From Limnoperna fortunei (lineage: Eukaryota; Mollusca; Bivalvia; Mytilida; Modiolidae): 64,000 bases of DNA. The translations under genes and the position numbers were made by a program. A model generated the notes under the pieces. It was not told the DNA's origin. It ran no database searches and worked only from the letters and a program-made list of their open reading frames with translations. This document shows positions 13,301 to 28,300 of this stretch, piece by piece. Where the stretch lies: positions 20,836,275 to 20,900,274 of the forward strand of contig OX104123.1 in the NCBI GenBank assembly GCA_944474755.1. The letters run 5' to 3'. The first letter of the stretch is position 1; the number at the start of each line of letters is the position of its first letter.

Positions 13301-16300
13301 ATGGTTACAGAATGTAAAGGTAGGCTCCCTATACCGACATGGTTACAGAATGTAAATGAAGGCTCCATATACCGACATGGTTACAGAATGTACAGGAAGG
13401 CTCCATATACCGACATGGTTACAGAATGTAAATGAAGGCTCCATATACCGACATGGTTACAGAATGTAAATGAAGGCTCCATATACCGACATGGTTACAG
13501 AATGTACAGGAAGGCTCCATATACCGACATGGTAACAGAATGTACAGGAAGGCTCCATATACCAACATGGTTACAGAATGTACAGGAAGGCTCCGTATAC
13601 CGACATGGTTACAGAATGTACAGAAAGGCTCCATATACCGACATGGTTACAGAATGTACAGGAAGGCTCCATATACCGACATGGTAACAGAATGTACAGG
13701 AAGGCTCCATATACCGACATGGTTACAGAATGTACAGGAAGGCTCCATATACCGACATGGTTACAGAATGTACAGGAAGGCTCCCTATAACGACATGGTT
13801 ACAGAATGTAAATGAAGGCTCCATATACCGACATGGTTACAAAATGTAAAGGAAGGCTCCATATACCGACATGGTTACAGAATGTACAGGAAGGCTCCAT
13901 ATACCGACATGGTTACAGATTGTAAATGAAGGCTCCATATACCGACATGGTTACAGAATGTACAGGAAGGCTCCATATACCAACATGGTTACAGAATGTA
14001 AATGAAGGCTCCATATACCGACATGGTTACAGAATGTACAGGAAGGCTCCATATACCGACATGGTTACAGAATGTAAATGAAGGCTCCCTATACCGACAT
14101 GGTTACAGAATGTAAATGAAGGCTCCATATACCGACATGGTTACAGAATGTACAGGAAGGCTCCATATACCGACATGGTTACAGAATGTAAATGAAGGCT
14201 CCATATACCGACATGGTTACAGAATGTAAATGAAGGCTCCATATACCGACATGGTTACAGAATGTACAGGAAGGCTCCATATACCGACATGGTTACAGAA
14301 TGTAAATGAAGGCTCCATATACCGACATGGTTACAGAATGTAAATGAAGGCTCCATATACCGACATGGTTACAGAATGTACAGGAAGGCTCCATATACCG
14401 ACATGGTTACAGAATGTACAGGAAGGCTCCATATACCGACATGGTTACAGAATGTACAGGAAGGCTCCATATACCGACATGGTTACAGAATGTAAATGAA
14501 GGCTCCATATACCGACATGGTTACAGAATGTAAAGGAAGGCTCCATATACCGACATGGTTACAGAATGTACAGAAAGGCTCCATATACCGACATGGTTAC
14601 AGAATGTACAGGAAGGCTCCATATACCGACATGGTTACAGAATGTAAATGAAGGCTCCATATACCGACATGGTTACAGAATGTAAAGGAAGGCTCCATAT
14701 ACCGACATGGTTACAGAATGTACAGGAAGGCTCCATATACCGACATGGTTACAGAATGTAAATGAAGGCTCCATATACTGACATGGTTACAGAATGTACA
14801 GGAAGGCTCCATATACCGACATGGTTACAGAATGTAAATGAAGGCTCCATATACCGACATGGTTACAGAATGTAAATGAAGGCTCCATATACCGACATGG
14901 TTACAGAATGTACAGGAAGGCTCCATATACCGACATGGTAACAGAATGTACAGGAAGGCTCCATATACCAACATGGTTACAGAATGTACAGGAAGGCTCC
15001 GTATACCGACATGGTTACAGAATGTACAGGAAGGCTCCATATACCGACATGGTAACAGAATGTACAGGAAGGCTCCATATACCGACATGGTTACAGAATG
15101 TACAGGAAGGCTCCATATACCGACATGGTTACAGAATGTACAGGAAGGCTCCCTATAACGACATGGTTACAGAATGTAAATGAAGGCTCCATATACCGAC
15201 ATGGTTACAAAATGTAAAGGAAGGCTCCATATACCGACATGGTTACAGAATGTACAGGAAGGCTCCATATACCGACATGGTTACAGATTGTAAATGAAGG
15301 CTCCATATACCGACATGGTTACAGAATGTACAGGAAGGCTCCATATACCAACATGGTTACAGAATGTAAATGAAGGCTCCATATACCGACATGGTTACAG
15401 AATGTACAGGAAGGCTCCATATACCGACATGGTTACAGAATGTAAATGAAGGCTCCCTATACCGACATGGTTACAGAATGTAAATGAAGGCTCCATATAC
15501 CGACATGGTTACAGAATGTACAGGAAGGCTCCATATACCGACATGGTTACAGAATGTAAATGAAGGCTCCATATACCGACATGGTTACAGAATGTAAATG
15601 AAGGCTCCATATACCGACATGGTTACAGAATGTACAGGAAGGCTCCATATACCGACATGGTTACAGAATGTAAATGAAGGCTCCATATACCGACATGGTT
15701 ACAGAATGTAAATGAAGGCTCCATATACCGACATGGTTACAGAATGTACAGGAAGGCTCCATATACCGACATGGTTACAGAATGTACAGGAAGGCTCCAT
15801 ATACCGACATGGTTACAGAATGTACAGGAAGGCTCCATATACCGACATGGTTACAGAATGTAAATGAAGGCTCCATATACCGACATGGTTACAGAATGTA
15901 AATGAAGGCTCCATATACCGACATGGTTACAGAATGTAAAGGAAGGCTCCATATACCGACATGGTTACAGAATGTACAGGAAGGCTCCATATACCGACAT
16001 GGTTACAGAATGTACAGGAAGGCTCCATATACCAACATGGTTACAGAATGTAAAGGTAGGCTCCCTATACCGACATGGTTACAGAATGTAAATGAAGGCT
16101 CCATATACCGACATGGTTACAGAATGTACAGGAAGGCTCCATATACCGACATGGTTACAGAATGTAAATGAAGGCTCCATATACCGACATGGTTACAGAA
16201 TGTAAATGAAGGCTCCATATACCGACATGGTTACAGAATGTACAGGAAGGCTCCATATACCGACATGGTAACAGAATGTACAGGAAGGCTCCATATACCA

Positions 16301-19300
16301 ACATGGTTACAGAATGTACAGGAATGCTCCGTATACCGACATGGTTACAGAATGTACAGGAAGGCTCCATATATCGACATGGTTACAGAATGTACAGGAA
16401 GGCTCCATATACCGACATGGTAACAGAATGTACAGGAAGGCTCCATATACCGACATGGTTACAGAATGTACAGGAAGGCTCCATATACCGACATGGTTAC
16501 AGAATGTACAGGAAGGCTCCCTATAACGACATGGTTACAGAATGTAAATGAAGGCTCCATATACCGACATGGTTACAAAATGTAAAGGAAGGCTCCATAT
16601 ACCGACATGGTTACAGAATGTACAGGAAGGCTCCATATACCGACATGGTTACAGATTGTAAATGAAGGCTCCATATACCGACATGGTTACAGAATGTACA
16701 GGAAGGCTCCATATACCAACATGGTTACAGAATGTACAGGAAGGCTCCATATACCGAAATGGTTACATAATGTAAAGGAAGCCTACCTATACCGACATGG
16801 TTACATAATGTACAGGAAGGCTCCATATACCGACATGGTTACATAATGTACAGGAAGGCTCCATATACCGACATGGTTACAGAATGTAAAGGTAGGCTCC
16901 CTATACCGACATGGTTACAGAATGTAAAGGAAGGCTCCATATACCGACATGGTTACAGAATGTAAAGGAAGGCTCCGTATACCGACATGGTTACATAATG
17001 TACAGGTAGGCTCCATATACCGACATGGTTACAGAATGTACAGGAAGGCTCCATATACCGACATGGTTACAGAATGTAAAGGAAGGCTCCATATACCGAC
17101 TTGGTTACAGAATGTACAGGAAGGCTCCATATACCGACATGGTTACAGAATGTACAGGAAGGCTCCATATACCGACATGGTTACAGAATGTACAGGAAGG
17201 CTCCATATACCGACATGGTTACAGAATGTACAGGAAGGCTCCATATACCGACATGGTTACAGAATGTACAGGAAGGCTCCATATACCGACATGGTTACAG
17301 AATGTAAAGGTAGGCTCCCTATACCGACTTGGTTACAGAATGTACAAGAATGCTCTCTATACCGACTTGGTTACAGAATGTACAGGAAGGCTCCATATAC
17401 CGACATGGTTACAGAATGTACAAGAAGGCTCCCTATACCGACTTGGTTACAGAATGTAAATGAAGGCTCCATATACCGACATGGTTACAGAATGTACAGG
17501 AAGGCTCCATATACCGACATGGTTACAGAATGTACAGGAAGGCTCCATATACCGACATGGTTACAGAATGTAAAGGAAGGCTCCATATACCGACATGGTT
17601 ACAGAATGTACAGGAAGGCTCCATATACCGACATGGTTACAGAATGTACAGGAAGGCTCCATATACCGACATGGTTACAGAATGTACAGGAAGGCTCCAT
17701 ATACCGACATGGTTACAGAATGTACAGGAAGGCTCCATATACCGACATGGTTACAGAATGTACAGGAAGGCTCCATATACCGACATGGTTACAGAATGTA
17801 AAGGAAGGCTTCATATACCGACATGGTTACAATATGTAAAGGTAGGCTCCATATACCGACATGGTTACAGAATGTAAATGAAGGCTCCATATACCGACAT
17901 GGTTACAGAATGTAAAGGAAGGCTCCCTATACCGACATGGTTACAGAATGTAAAGGTAGGCTCCATATACCAACATGGTTACAGAATGTAAAGGTAGGCT
18001 CCCTATACCGAAATGGTTACAGAATGTACAGGAAGGCTCCCCATACCGACATGGTTACTCAATGAAAAGGAAGCCTCCCTATACCGACATGGTTACATAA
18101 TGTACAGGAAGGCTCCCCATACCGACATGGTTACTCAATGAAAAGGAAGCCTCCCTATACCGACATGGTTACATAATGTAAACATTGCTCTCTAAAGCAA
18201 CTTATGAATTTTCGTGACATAAATCAGATATGAAATATTTTGCAACAGACTGCTTTCTCTCCAAGAGCACTTGCGTTCACTCTCATTTTCTTGCGAGTTC
18301 GTGTCACTGGCTTTTGTTTGTGTTTTGTTGTGTTTTATGTTTGTTATTGTGTGTTAAGAGAGTGTGTTTACGTGTTTGTGGTTTTTTTTTTCTAATTTGT
18401 TATATTTTTGCTCCTTTTTTAAACGACTTTATTAGGAAAAAATCCTGTTACTATAACAACTATAAGATATCCTATTACATGTTATTATACTGATATCCAC
18501 TGTAACCAGGGTGACATTTACATACCTTTACACTGATATCCAATGTTACTAGGGCTTACATACCTTAACACTGATATCCATGGTTACCAGGTCTTACATA
18601 CCCTAACACTGATATCCAGTGTAACCAGGATGGCTTTTTTCATACCTTAACACTGATATCCACTGTAACCAGGGCTTACATACCTTAACACTGATATCCA
18701 CTGTAACCAGGGTTACATTTACATACCTTAACACTGATATCCATGGTAACCAGGTCTTACATACCCTAACACTGATATCCAGTGTAACCAGGATGGCTTT
18801 TTTCATACCTTAACACTGATATCCACTGTAACCAGGGCTTACATACCTTAACACTGATATCCACTGTAACCAGGGTGACATTTACATACCTTAACACTGA
18901 TATTCACTGTAACCAGGGTGACATTTACATACCTAACACTGATATTCACTGTAACCAGGGTGACATACATACCTTAACACTGATATCCACTGTAACCAGG
19001 GTGACATTTGCATACCTTAACACTGATATTCACTGTAACCAGGGTGACATTTACATACCTTAACACTGATATTCACTGTAACCAGGGTGACATTTACATA
19101 CCTTAACACTGATATCCACTGTAACCAGGGTGACATTTACATACCTTAACACTGATATTCACTGTAACCAGGGTATTTTCATACCTTAACACTGATATCC
19201 ACTGTAACCAGGGTGACATTTACATACCTTAACACTGATATTCACTGTAACCATGGTGACATTTACATACCTTAACACTGATATCCACTGTAACCAGGGT

Positions 19301-22300
19301 GACATTTACATACCTTAACACTGATATTCACTGTAACCAGGGTGACATTTACATACCTTAACACTGATATTCACTGTAACCAGGGTGACATTTACATACC
19401 TTAACACTGATATTCACTGTAACCAGGGTGACATTTACATACCTTAACACTGATATCCACTGTAACCAGGGTGACATTTACATACCTTAACACTGATATT
19501 CACTGTAACCAGGGTGACATTTACATACCTTAACACTGATATCCACTGTAACCAAGGTGATATTTACATACCTTAACACTGATATTCACTGTAACCAGGG
19601 TGACATTTACATACCTTAACACTAATATACATTGTAACCAGGGTGACATTTACATACCTTAACACTGATATCCACTGTAACCAGGGTGACATTTACATAC
19701 CTTAACACATATCCACTGTAACCAGGGTGACATTTACATACCTTAACACTGATATCCACTGTAACCAGGGTTACATTTACATACCTTAACACTGATATCC
19801 ATGGTAACCAGGTCTTACATACCTTCACACTGATATCCACTGAAACCAGGGCGACATTCACAGCCATAACTATAACCATTTTCATAACAAACGCCTCCAT
19901 TTGCACATGGATGGGACTTGCACGGATCTAAGTCACCTGACAGAACATAATCGAACAGTTTTAAGTAATCAAATACGTATGGCTATGAATAACTGATAGA
20001 GAAACTACATCGACAGGCCTGAAAAATACAACTGTAACTCACTATGTTGTTAAACGCTAATTATCATAGTGTATCATATGTTTTGCTATGTACACGACAA
20101 ACGCGATTGTGCAATTTTTTATAGTGCTTGCACTTGAGTCCACAAAAGAACTTCAATAAATGTGCTTTTCTAAGAAGACTAAACGAAAACTTGACCGGAA
20201 TTGTTAATAATGCAGGAAAACGCTTACACTGGTGACAGCCAACTAGTTCTTGCTTACACTGCATGGTGACAGCCAACCAGTCCTTGCTGGTACACTTGTG
20301 ACAGTCAACCAGTCCTTCCTGGTACACTTGTGACAGTCAACCAGTCCTCCTTCCTGTTTCTTATTGGATAAGTAGTAAGAAAGAATGTTAAGGTCTTTGG
20401 TTTTACCCGCGAGTCGGAGAGTCTTTGTCTGAGCAATACAGGGTATTATATCCACCATCTACTGCATTCCGGGGAACCTAACCCACCAAAACTCACAGTA
20501 CAGGGATCTTACACACCCCTGGTATACAAACAAGTAAGTCAAAAACCGTACTTAACAATTTGTGAAAAATGTAATAGATTGTAAATTTATAATACAAAAA
20601 GTTTCATACTTTCGCATTTATGGCCTGTGTATCCTTTAGCGCATGTGCATTTGAATCCGTCAAAGAATCCGGTACAGGTTCCGCCATTTAGACATGGATT
20701 AGAACTACACATGTTTTCTGTATAAAATATTACAAACATTCAATCTAATGCAAAATTAGTGTAATCTATGGTGTCAGCCCAATAGTCCTTAACGTTTATC
20801 CATACTCTGTCAGCCCCATAGTCCTTAACGTTTATCCTTACTCTGTGTCAGCCCATAGCCCTTAACGTTTATCCTTACTCTGTGTCAGCCCCATAGTCCT
20901 TAACGTTTATCCTTACTCTGTGTCAGCCCCATAGTCCTTAACGTTTATCCATACTCTGTCAGCCCCATAGTCCTTAACGTTTATCCTTGTTCTGTGTCAG
21001 CCCCATAGCCCTTAACGTTTATCCTTACTCTGTGCCAGCCCCAAGGTCCTTAACGTTTATCCTTACTCTGTATCAGCCCAATAGTCCTTAATGTTTATCC
21101 TTACTCTGTGTCAGCCCCATAGTCCTTAAGGTTTATCCTTACTCTGTGTCAGCCCCATAGTCCTTAACGTTTATCCTTACTCTGTGTCAGCCTAATAGTC
21201 CTTAACGTTTATCCTTACTCTGTGTCAGCCCCATAGTCCTTAACGTTTATCTTTACTCTGTGTCAGCCTTATAGTCCTTAACGTTTATCCTTACTCTGTG
21301 TCAGCCCCATAGTCCATAACGTTTATCCTTGTTCTGTGTCAGCCCCATAGTCCTTAACGTTTATCCTTACTCTGTGTCAGACAAATAGTCCTTTACGTTT
21401 ATCCTTACTCTGTGTCAGAAAATAGTCCTTAACGTTTATCCTTACTCTGTGTCAGCCCAATAGTCCTTAACGTTTATCCTTACTCTGTGTCAGACAAATA
21501 GTCCTTAACGTTTATCCTTACTCTGTGTCAGCCCAATAGTCCTTAACGTTTATCCTTACTCTGTGTCAGCCCAATATTCCTTAACGTTTATCCTTGCTCT
21601 GTGTCAGCCCCATAGTCCTTAACGTTTATCCTTACTCTGTGTCAGCCCAATATTCCTTAACGTTTATCCTTACTCTGTGTCAGCCCCATAGTCCTTAATG
21701 TTTATCCTTGCTCTGTGTCAGCCCCATAGTCCTTAACGTTTATCCTTACTCTGTGTCAGCCCAATAGTCCTTAACGTTTATCCTTACTCTGTGTCAGCCC
21801 CATAGTCCTTAACGTTTATCCTTACTCTGTGCCAGCCCCATAGTCCTTAACGTTTATCCTTACTCTGTGTCAGCCCCATAGTCCTTAACGTTTTTCCTTA
21901 CTCTGTGTCAGCCCCATAGTCCTTAATGTTTATCCTTGCTCTGTGTCAGCCCCATAGTCCTTAACGTTTATCCTTGCTCTGTGTCAGCCCCATAGTCCTT
22001 AACGTTTATCCTTACTCTGTGTCAGCCCAATAGTCCTTAACGTTTATCCTTACTCTGTGTCAGCCCCAAAGTCCTTAACGTTTATCCTTACTCTGTGTCA
22101 GCCCCATAGTCCTTAACGTTTTTCCTTACTCTGTGTCAGCCCCATAGTCCTTAACGTTTATCCTTACTCTGTGTCAGCCCCATAGTCCTTAACGTTTATC
22201 CTTGCTCTGTGTCAGCCCCATAGTCCTTAACGTTTATCCTTACTCTGTGTCAGCCCAATATTCCTTAACGTTTATCCTTGCTCTGTGTCAGCCCCATAGT

Positions 22301-25300
22301 CCTTAACGTTTATCCTTACTCTGTGTCAGCCCAATAGTCCTTAACGTTTATCCTTACTCTGTGTCAGCCCAATATTCCTTAACGTTTATCCTTGCTCTGT
22401 GTCAGCCCCATAGTCCTTAACGTTTATCCTTGCTCTGTGTCAGCCCCATAGTCCTTAACGTTTATCCTTACTCTGTGTCAGCCTAATAGTCCTTAACGTT
22501 TATCCTTACTCTGTGTCAGCCCAATAGTCCTTAACGTTTATCCTTACTCTGTCTCAGCCCCATAGTCCTTAACGTTTTTCCTTACTCTGTGTCAGCCCCA
22601 AAGCCCTTAAAGTGTATCCTTACATACACATGGCAATTGTTAACTATCAAATATCTTGCATAGTAAATAATGGGATCAAGGTTTTCTTTTTGATATGAAC
22701 AATATTAAAAAATGAATGCTGATATAATAAACGAAAGGTGCAATTTTATGGAACTCTTGTTCTATGATATCCGAAACACATTTTAAGAATATGTGCTTTA
22801 TACATAATGTGCTTCGGCCTACTCTTTTTAACTGATCTAAAACTGAAAACGAAGAAGCATTTATTCCTGAAATGAAAGCACAAAATATGTGAACGTGTTA
22901 CCGGACATTGTTTACGAATCACTACAAAGACTCTTGGACACCTTAGACGCCTTAAGTCTTAGGATATTTAGCGATATAAATAGTATCATTTGCGTTTGCG
23001 CGAAAAGATTGTTCTTACACTGTGATCTATGTTGATGAACAACACCATTCACAATACCAGTCCCTGGGTACCAGTCTTTGTTGATGGTAGTATAAACCAG
23101 TTTTACAATATAAAAGCTTGAATCAGTTTATGTTGTAATTTAACGACATGACTTCAAACAATTGAATCTAACAATCAGTGCGTTGACATTTCCCGCCATT
23201 TTGACATGGGTTTACTCTACATACATTCTCTATCCAATAAAATATTAAAATAAAACCTCTTGTATTTAACAATAATTGGTGGTCTACTTTCTGGTGATTC
23301 GTTCCTGGTTGTTTAGCAAGACCAGTTACTACTTCTATCAAGACGGATTTATCATCGCTATGAACAATCTGATAAACGTACATAAAGTACATAGGCTAGA
23401 TCCCAAACAGTAACTGTGTTTTATTATTTAAAGGGGCAATTTTACCCCAAAAGGTTACCAGTCTCGTGTAGCTAGTTTGTTAGCCTGAAAACTTAACATT
23501 TATCATAGACCAATACATACCTTCGCATATGTGGCCGCCACATCCAGGAGGACAGACACACCTGTATTCGTTTAGGTACGGGAAACAACTTCCGCCATTT
23601 TTGCATGGATTAGGTTTGCAAGGATGAACTGTGGAGAGGGTATAAACGGTAAAACATCTGAACTTCAAAGACTTATGAAACTAGTTTGTAATACTCTTGT
23701 CAAGACGAATTTAAAATTCCAAATGTAGATTTCTGAATATTTTATAAACGTCTGTTGTATAGATTAGTGGAAACTTGTATAACATAATATTGTGTACTGA
23801 TCAAGAAAATAATTTACGCCTAGTATCGAAATTGTTTTTTCTACAATTAAAAAAAGTTATTTTGATTATATATTATTAACTTACAATCACAGTGTGTCCC
23901 TGTATGTCCATCCACACAGGTACATGTGTAGCCACCATAATCAGTGCGTTGACATTTCCCGCCATTTTGACATGGGTTTACTCTACATACATTCTCTATC
24001 CAATAAAATATTAAAATAAAACCTCTTGTATTTAAACTCTTTGATTTCGATTAGAAACATTCCTCACTGAAAATTAATTTCGAAGCCAATGATAATACTG
24101 ACGATATTATTTTATAAAGTCTCTAAATTTGTATAACACCCCTAATACTTAATTTCATAGTGTTAGTGAATTAAAATTTTCAACACAATTTTGTTGCAGT
24201 ACATCCTTTAATCTGAGGATCTTACTGCAAGTAGTGTATGGTCTTCTTCAGTCGTCGTAGTTGACCAGATTGCTAGGCCGGGAGAATTCTTAGGGTCCTA
24301 CGGCTTTCTCTACACAAGGATATATCGGAAAATGTCTAAAAACGGCGTTTTACTTTATGTAAACAAGCAACGAAACGAAAATCTATCTTTGGAATCATAG
24401 ACATTTCAGGCGCTTTGAAAAATTGCACTATATGTTTTACATAATATTTCAAATTTATTAATTTAGACACAATCAAATTTTAATATTCTTAATTATGACA
24501 AAATTTATTTTAGAAATAAATATTATATTTGTAGCGATTTCACAACAATTGAACAGGTAAGGGTTTCGTTTACTTTCAAATGTATGACGTGCATTTGTCG
24601 TGTTACCTTCACAACTTTTCCCGGAATATCCGTCCACACATGAACACTGGTAGTCTTTGTTTCCTGAAGGACTACATTTTCCACCATGTTCACAAGGGTT
24701 TGGTTCACAAACATTGTCTATAAATACAACTAAATACTGTTTGAGGAACATCAACACTTCAAAAAAGATGTTTCCTTATCAAATATATTTCACTTTATCT
24801 AATGTATTAGAGCTGTGATAAAGAATAAATATGTAGTACGCCTCCGTTAGGGTATTACAATAGAGGAGAAAGGTGTAGGATCTCCTCAACATAATTTTGT
24901 CTGAGTCTTCTAAGCATGGATGGTACATAAACTTTTATTGTGTAAGGTCTAGGGATTTATCCGGGTACTATGGCTTGTTCGCCACCATGATTATGGCTAA
25001 AAATGTCTGAAAGCGGCGTTATAAATCCTTTAAACAAACTAAGTCAATCTTTGGAATCATAGACATCCCATGCATGTTGCTTGAATAAACGCACTATTTT
25101 GTGGAGTTTTACATCATATTTCAATGCATACAGACACAATCAAATTTAATAATCCTTTTTGGGTGCTAATTATTATTGGTTTATATTTAAATGACCTTAA
25201 GTAACATTTAATTGTGAAAATGAGTTTAATAGAAAATGACAAAAAATATTTAACAAATAGTTCATGACACTGAGGGTCATATGGCAGTATATGGACCGGT

Positions 25301-28300
25301 TGGTGGCCCCAAAAATTTATATGGACCGAAGCGCAGCTTTTTTTGGGGCCATCAACCGGTCCATATACTGCCATTGACCCTCAGTTTTATGAACTATGTG
25401 TTATATTATACTTGTACTTTTTGTAAGCTTCTATGCTCACTTATTTGCTCCATATGCACAACATGTACTGTCATGACTGATCATTTTACGCTATTTTTGT
25501 TCTGAAAACTCCTTTTGCATATCAGTTACTTGTCTTAAAAAATTTTCACTGAGATTACTAATCACATATTTCTTTATTTGTGTTTTTTGAACAGATGTGT
25601 AAATCCAATGTACATTTTATCCACAACCGGTCCATATACATCATATGGACCAGTCCATATACTCCGGCCGGTCTATATACGATTATATGGACGGTTATTG
25701 CTTAACAAAGAAATCATGGACAAATAAATCTTCAGAGTATAATATAAATAAATATTATATTTGCAGCGATTTCACAACTATTGTACATGTATTGTTTTTG
25801 TGTGCTATTCAAACGTTTGACGTGTATTTAGATTGTTACCTTCACAACTTTTCCCGGTATATCCGTCCACACATGAACACTGGTAGTCTTTGTTTCCTGA
25901 AGGACTGCATTTTCCACCATGTTTACAGGGGTTAGGTTCACAAGCATTCTCTATAAATACGACTTAAGATCAATACTGTTTTATGAAAAGCAACATTTTA
26001 AGAAAGATGTTTCCTTAACAGAAATATTTCATTTTTTCTAATTGTAATATATTAGAGCTGTGATAAAGAATAAATATATAGTACGCCTGCGTTAGGGTAT
26101 TACAATAAAAAAGGGACGTGTAGGATTTCCTCCACATAATTTTGTGTTAGTCTTCTAAGCATAGTAAATACACCCTTCTGTTGTATTGTGTACTTGTCTG
26201 TAAGGTGTTGACTCTTGAAATTGTCAGAATTAATGAGGCATCAATAGTGGTGTCTAGCTGTCCTATTTGGTTCAATCTCTTCATGATATGTTTCATCACT
26301 GTTCAGGCTAGTAGTTATACCCTGGTATTTGTTTAGTTGTGTTGATGTAAATTTTGGTAATCGGTTGTTCTCCAATAGAGAATATTTCATTAGACCAACC
26401 AAAATCAATTTCTTGTTCGACTGACCCCACCGCATATTTTTTCGAAATAAAAAAGAATAATATTTTAATAAATTTTACACTCCCCGGAGTTTTGTTTTCA
26501 CTCTTTGAAATCAAATCGTAATCTTGTGTGTGCGTAATGTAGCTGTCGTTTTATTACACATCGATGTAATTTGATAAAGGTGTAGGAACAAAACCGCATA
26601 ATATACATTATTAATAAATCATGCTGTCTGTAACTGATGGGATACTATGTTTAGTGCCCATTCTTATAATATTGTTTGTGTGTACTAAAATATAGCCATT
26701 ATCAGTATTGTCAGAAATGGAATGGACAATAATAATCGAAGCAAAGTTTAATCGGAATGGATAATGACAATAAATTTGCTGTTTCTCAGTACCTTTGGTT
26801 AATTGAAAAGCCGACAGAGACTGTTTCTCGAGATACGATCGGCAATTATCATCAGTCAACTACCTTGCCACTTGCCATACTCTCCGTAGATTATAACGTT
26901 CTCTGAAACCATATTGCACTACAGAAGTTCAAACTTTTCATAAACGCATGCTAAAAAGTCATTCCATGGATCGCGAACGGTAACAGACACGACTCGAACG
27001 AATATTATTTTCATAATTTAGAAACCTGTAAACATCTATTCAGAAAGGGCTTAATGTGGACTAAAATGTATGGATGCTCTATAAAAGGATTCTACTTAAA
27101 GTGAATAGAAACTTCTAAGGTCAGTATTGAAAAGCTGTAAAAGAAACAAAACTGATTACAATTACTTTTCTATAAATGGAGCAACTCTAAACACTGACAA
27201 TTAGATTAGTGAAGGTTGGGCTAGTTACTTTGAAAATATTTTTGATGCATCTAATCCAGATACAAATCAGCCAGAGCTAAATAAGAACGCTGCGGAAACT
27301 GAATAAATTATATTTAAACTTCGCTTCTTGCCATGCACTATTGAAAAATTCAGCGAAACGGTGATCCGCAAACTTATTAACTCTTTCGAGAGTAATAAAG
27401 CGACATGACAAGACAATATAGCTTACGAATATTTGAAATATGGAGTGAGGCAAACTGCTGGTATCATACATTTACCATCTTTTCAACCTTTATTTAGACG
27501 GTAGTCTCATTCCCACTCATTGGAAACAAAGTGTAATTATACACATTTTTAATGGCGGTAATAAACCTAATGGCCTTTCGAAGTCGTATCGAGCGATATC
27601 TTTACTGTCTTATGTAGCTTAAAGTTTTGAAAAGACTATTCTATTGCGATTGCCAGAAATTCAAAACAAACCTTAGAAAGGAACCAAATGGCTTACCAAA
27701 AGCGTTTATCTAGCACTGATGCATCATGTTATCTTCATGAGACTGTTCGACACTATGTTGAGAGAAATAGCAGTTTGTATGTTTACACTGCAAAACATGT
27801 AGGAATTATATTGGTAGGAACATTTTAATCTGTTTAACGCACGATTAACATTTGTTGCATTCTTCGAGAATTTGCTTTGAATCTTATAAAATCTATAAAA
27901 TCTGGGGTTCATCCGTCCATACTAAACTCATAGGCTTGTTGTAAAATAGTTGCTAATTATGCTACCCAGATTATCCCTTGGACTGTAAAATCATCGACCG
28001 ATATAGTTTTGCTATCAAGAGCTCATCGTCACGTTATAAATGCTCTAAAGGGATTATCTCGCAGAATTCGAACAGATAAGTGCACAAATTGGGTGTTCTC
28101 CCACTAGAATGTATTATTGACATCCGTACATTTCAGTTTTTTGGTAGAGTCTTTCGCTTACCAAAGGTCGTTATCTTACAACAGTTATAATATATAGTAA
28201 CATCTATAACACTAAAGTTCCTCCGATTTCTGGATTTAATTTCCACCGAGTTTTGTTTCCGAACATCCTTCAATGTGTGGATCTCTTTGAGGGACATTTT

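Noticed and set aside
7887..17839. Many ORFs of 60-296 codons encoding periodic peptides such as [14 protein letters not shown]
   Set aside because: They are translations of the 38-bp minisatellite in every frame and on both strands; coding is not supported.
7391..18186. Origin of the 38-bp unit from an EGF exon edge
   Set aside because: The reverse complement has no cysteine pattern or donor matching any EGF exon here, unlike the 43-bp and 34-bp units.
18603..19906. Minus- and plus-strand ORFs in the 43-bp array
   Set aside because: Repeat-derived; the real coding frame of the neighbouring exon ends in TAA within each unit.
19823..19936. Link between the 114-nt exon and three 38-bp repeat units
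   Set aside because: 114 equals 3 x 38, but the sequences are unrelated; treated as coincidence.
25114..25505. ORFs on both strands starting MAVYGPV
   Set aside because: The same palindrome read from both sides.
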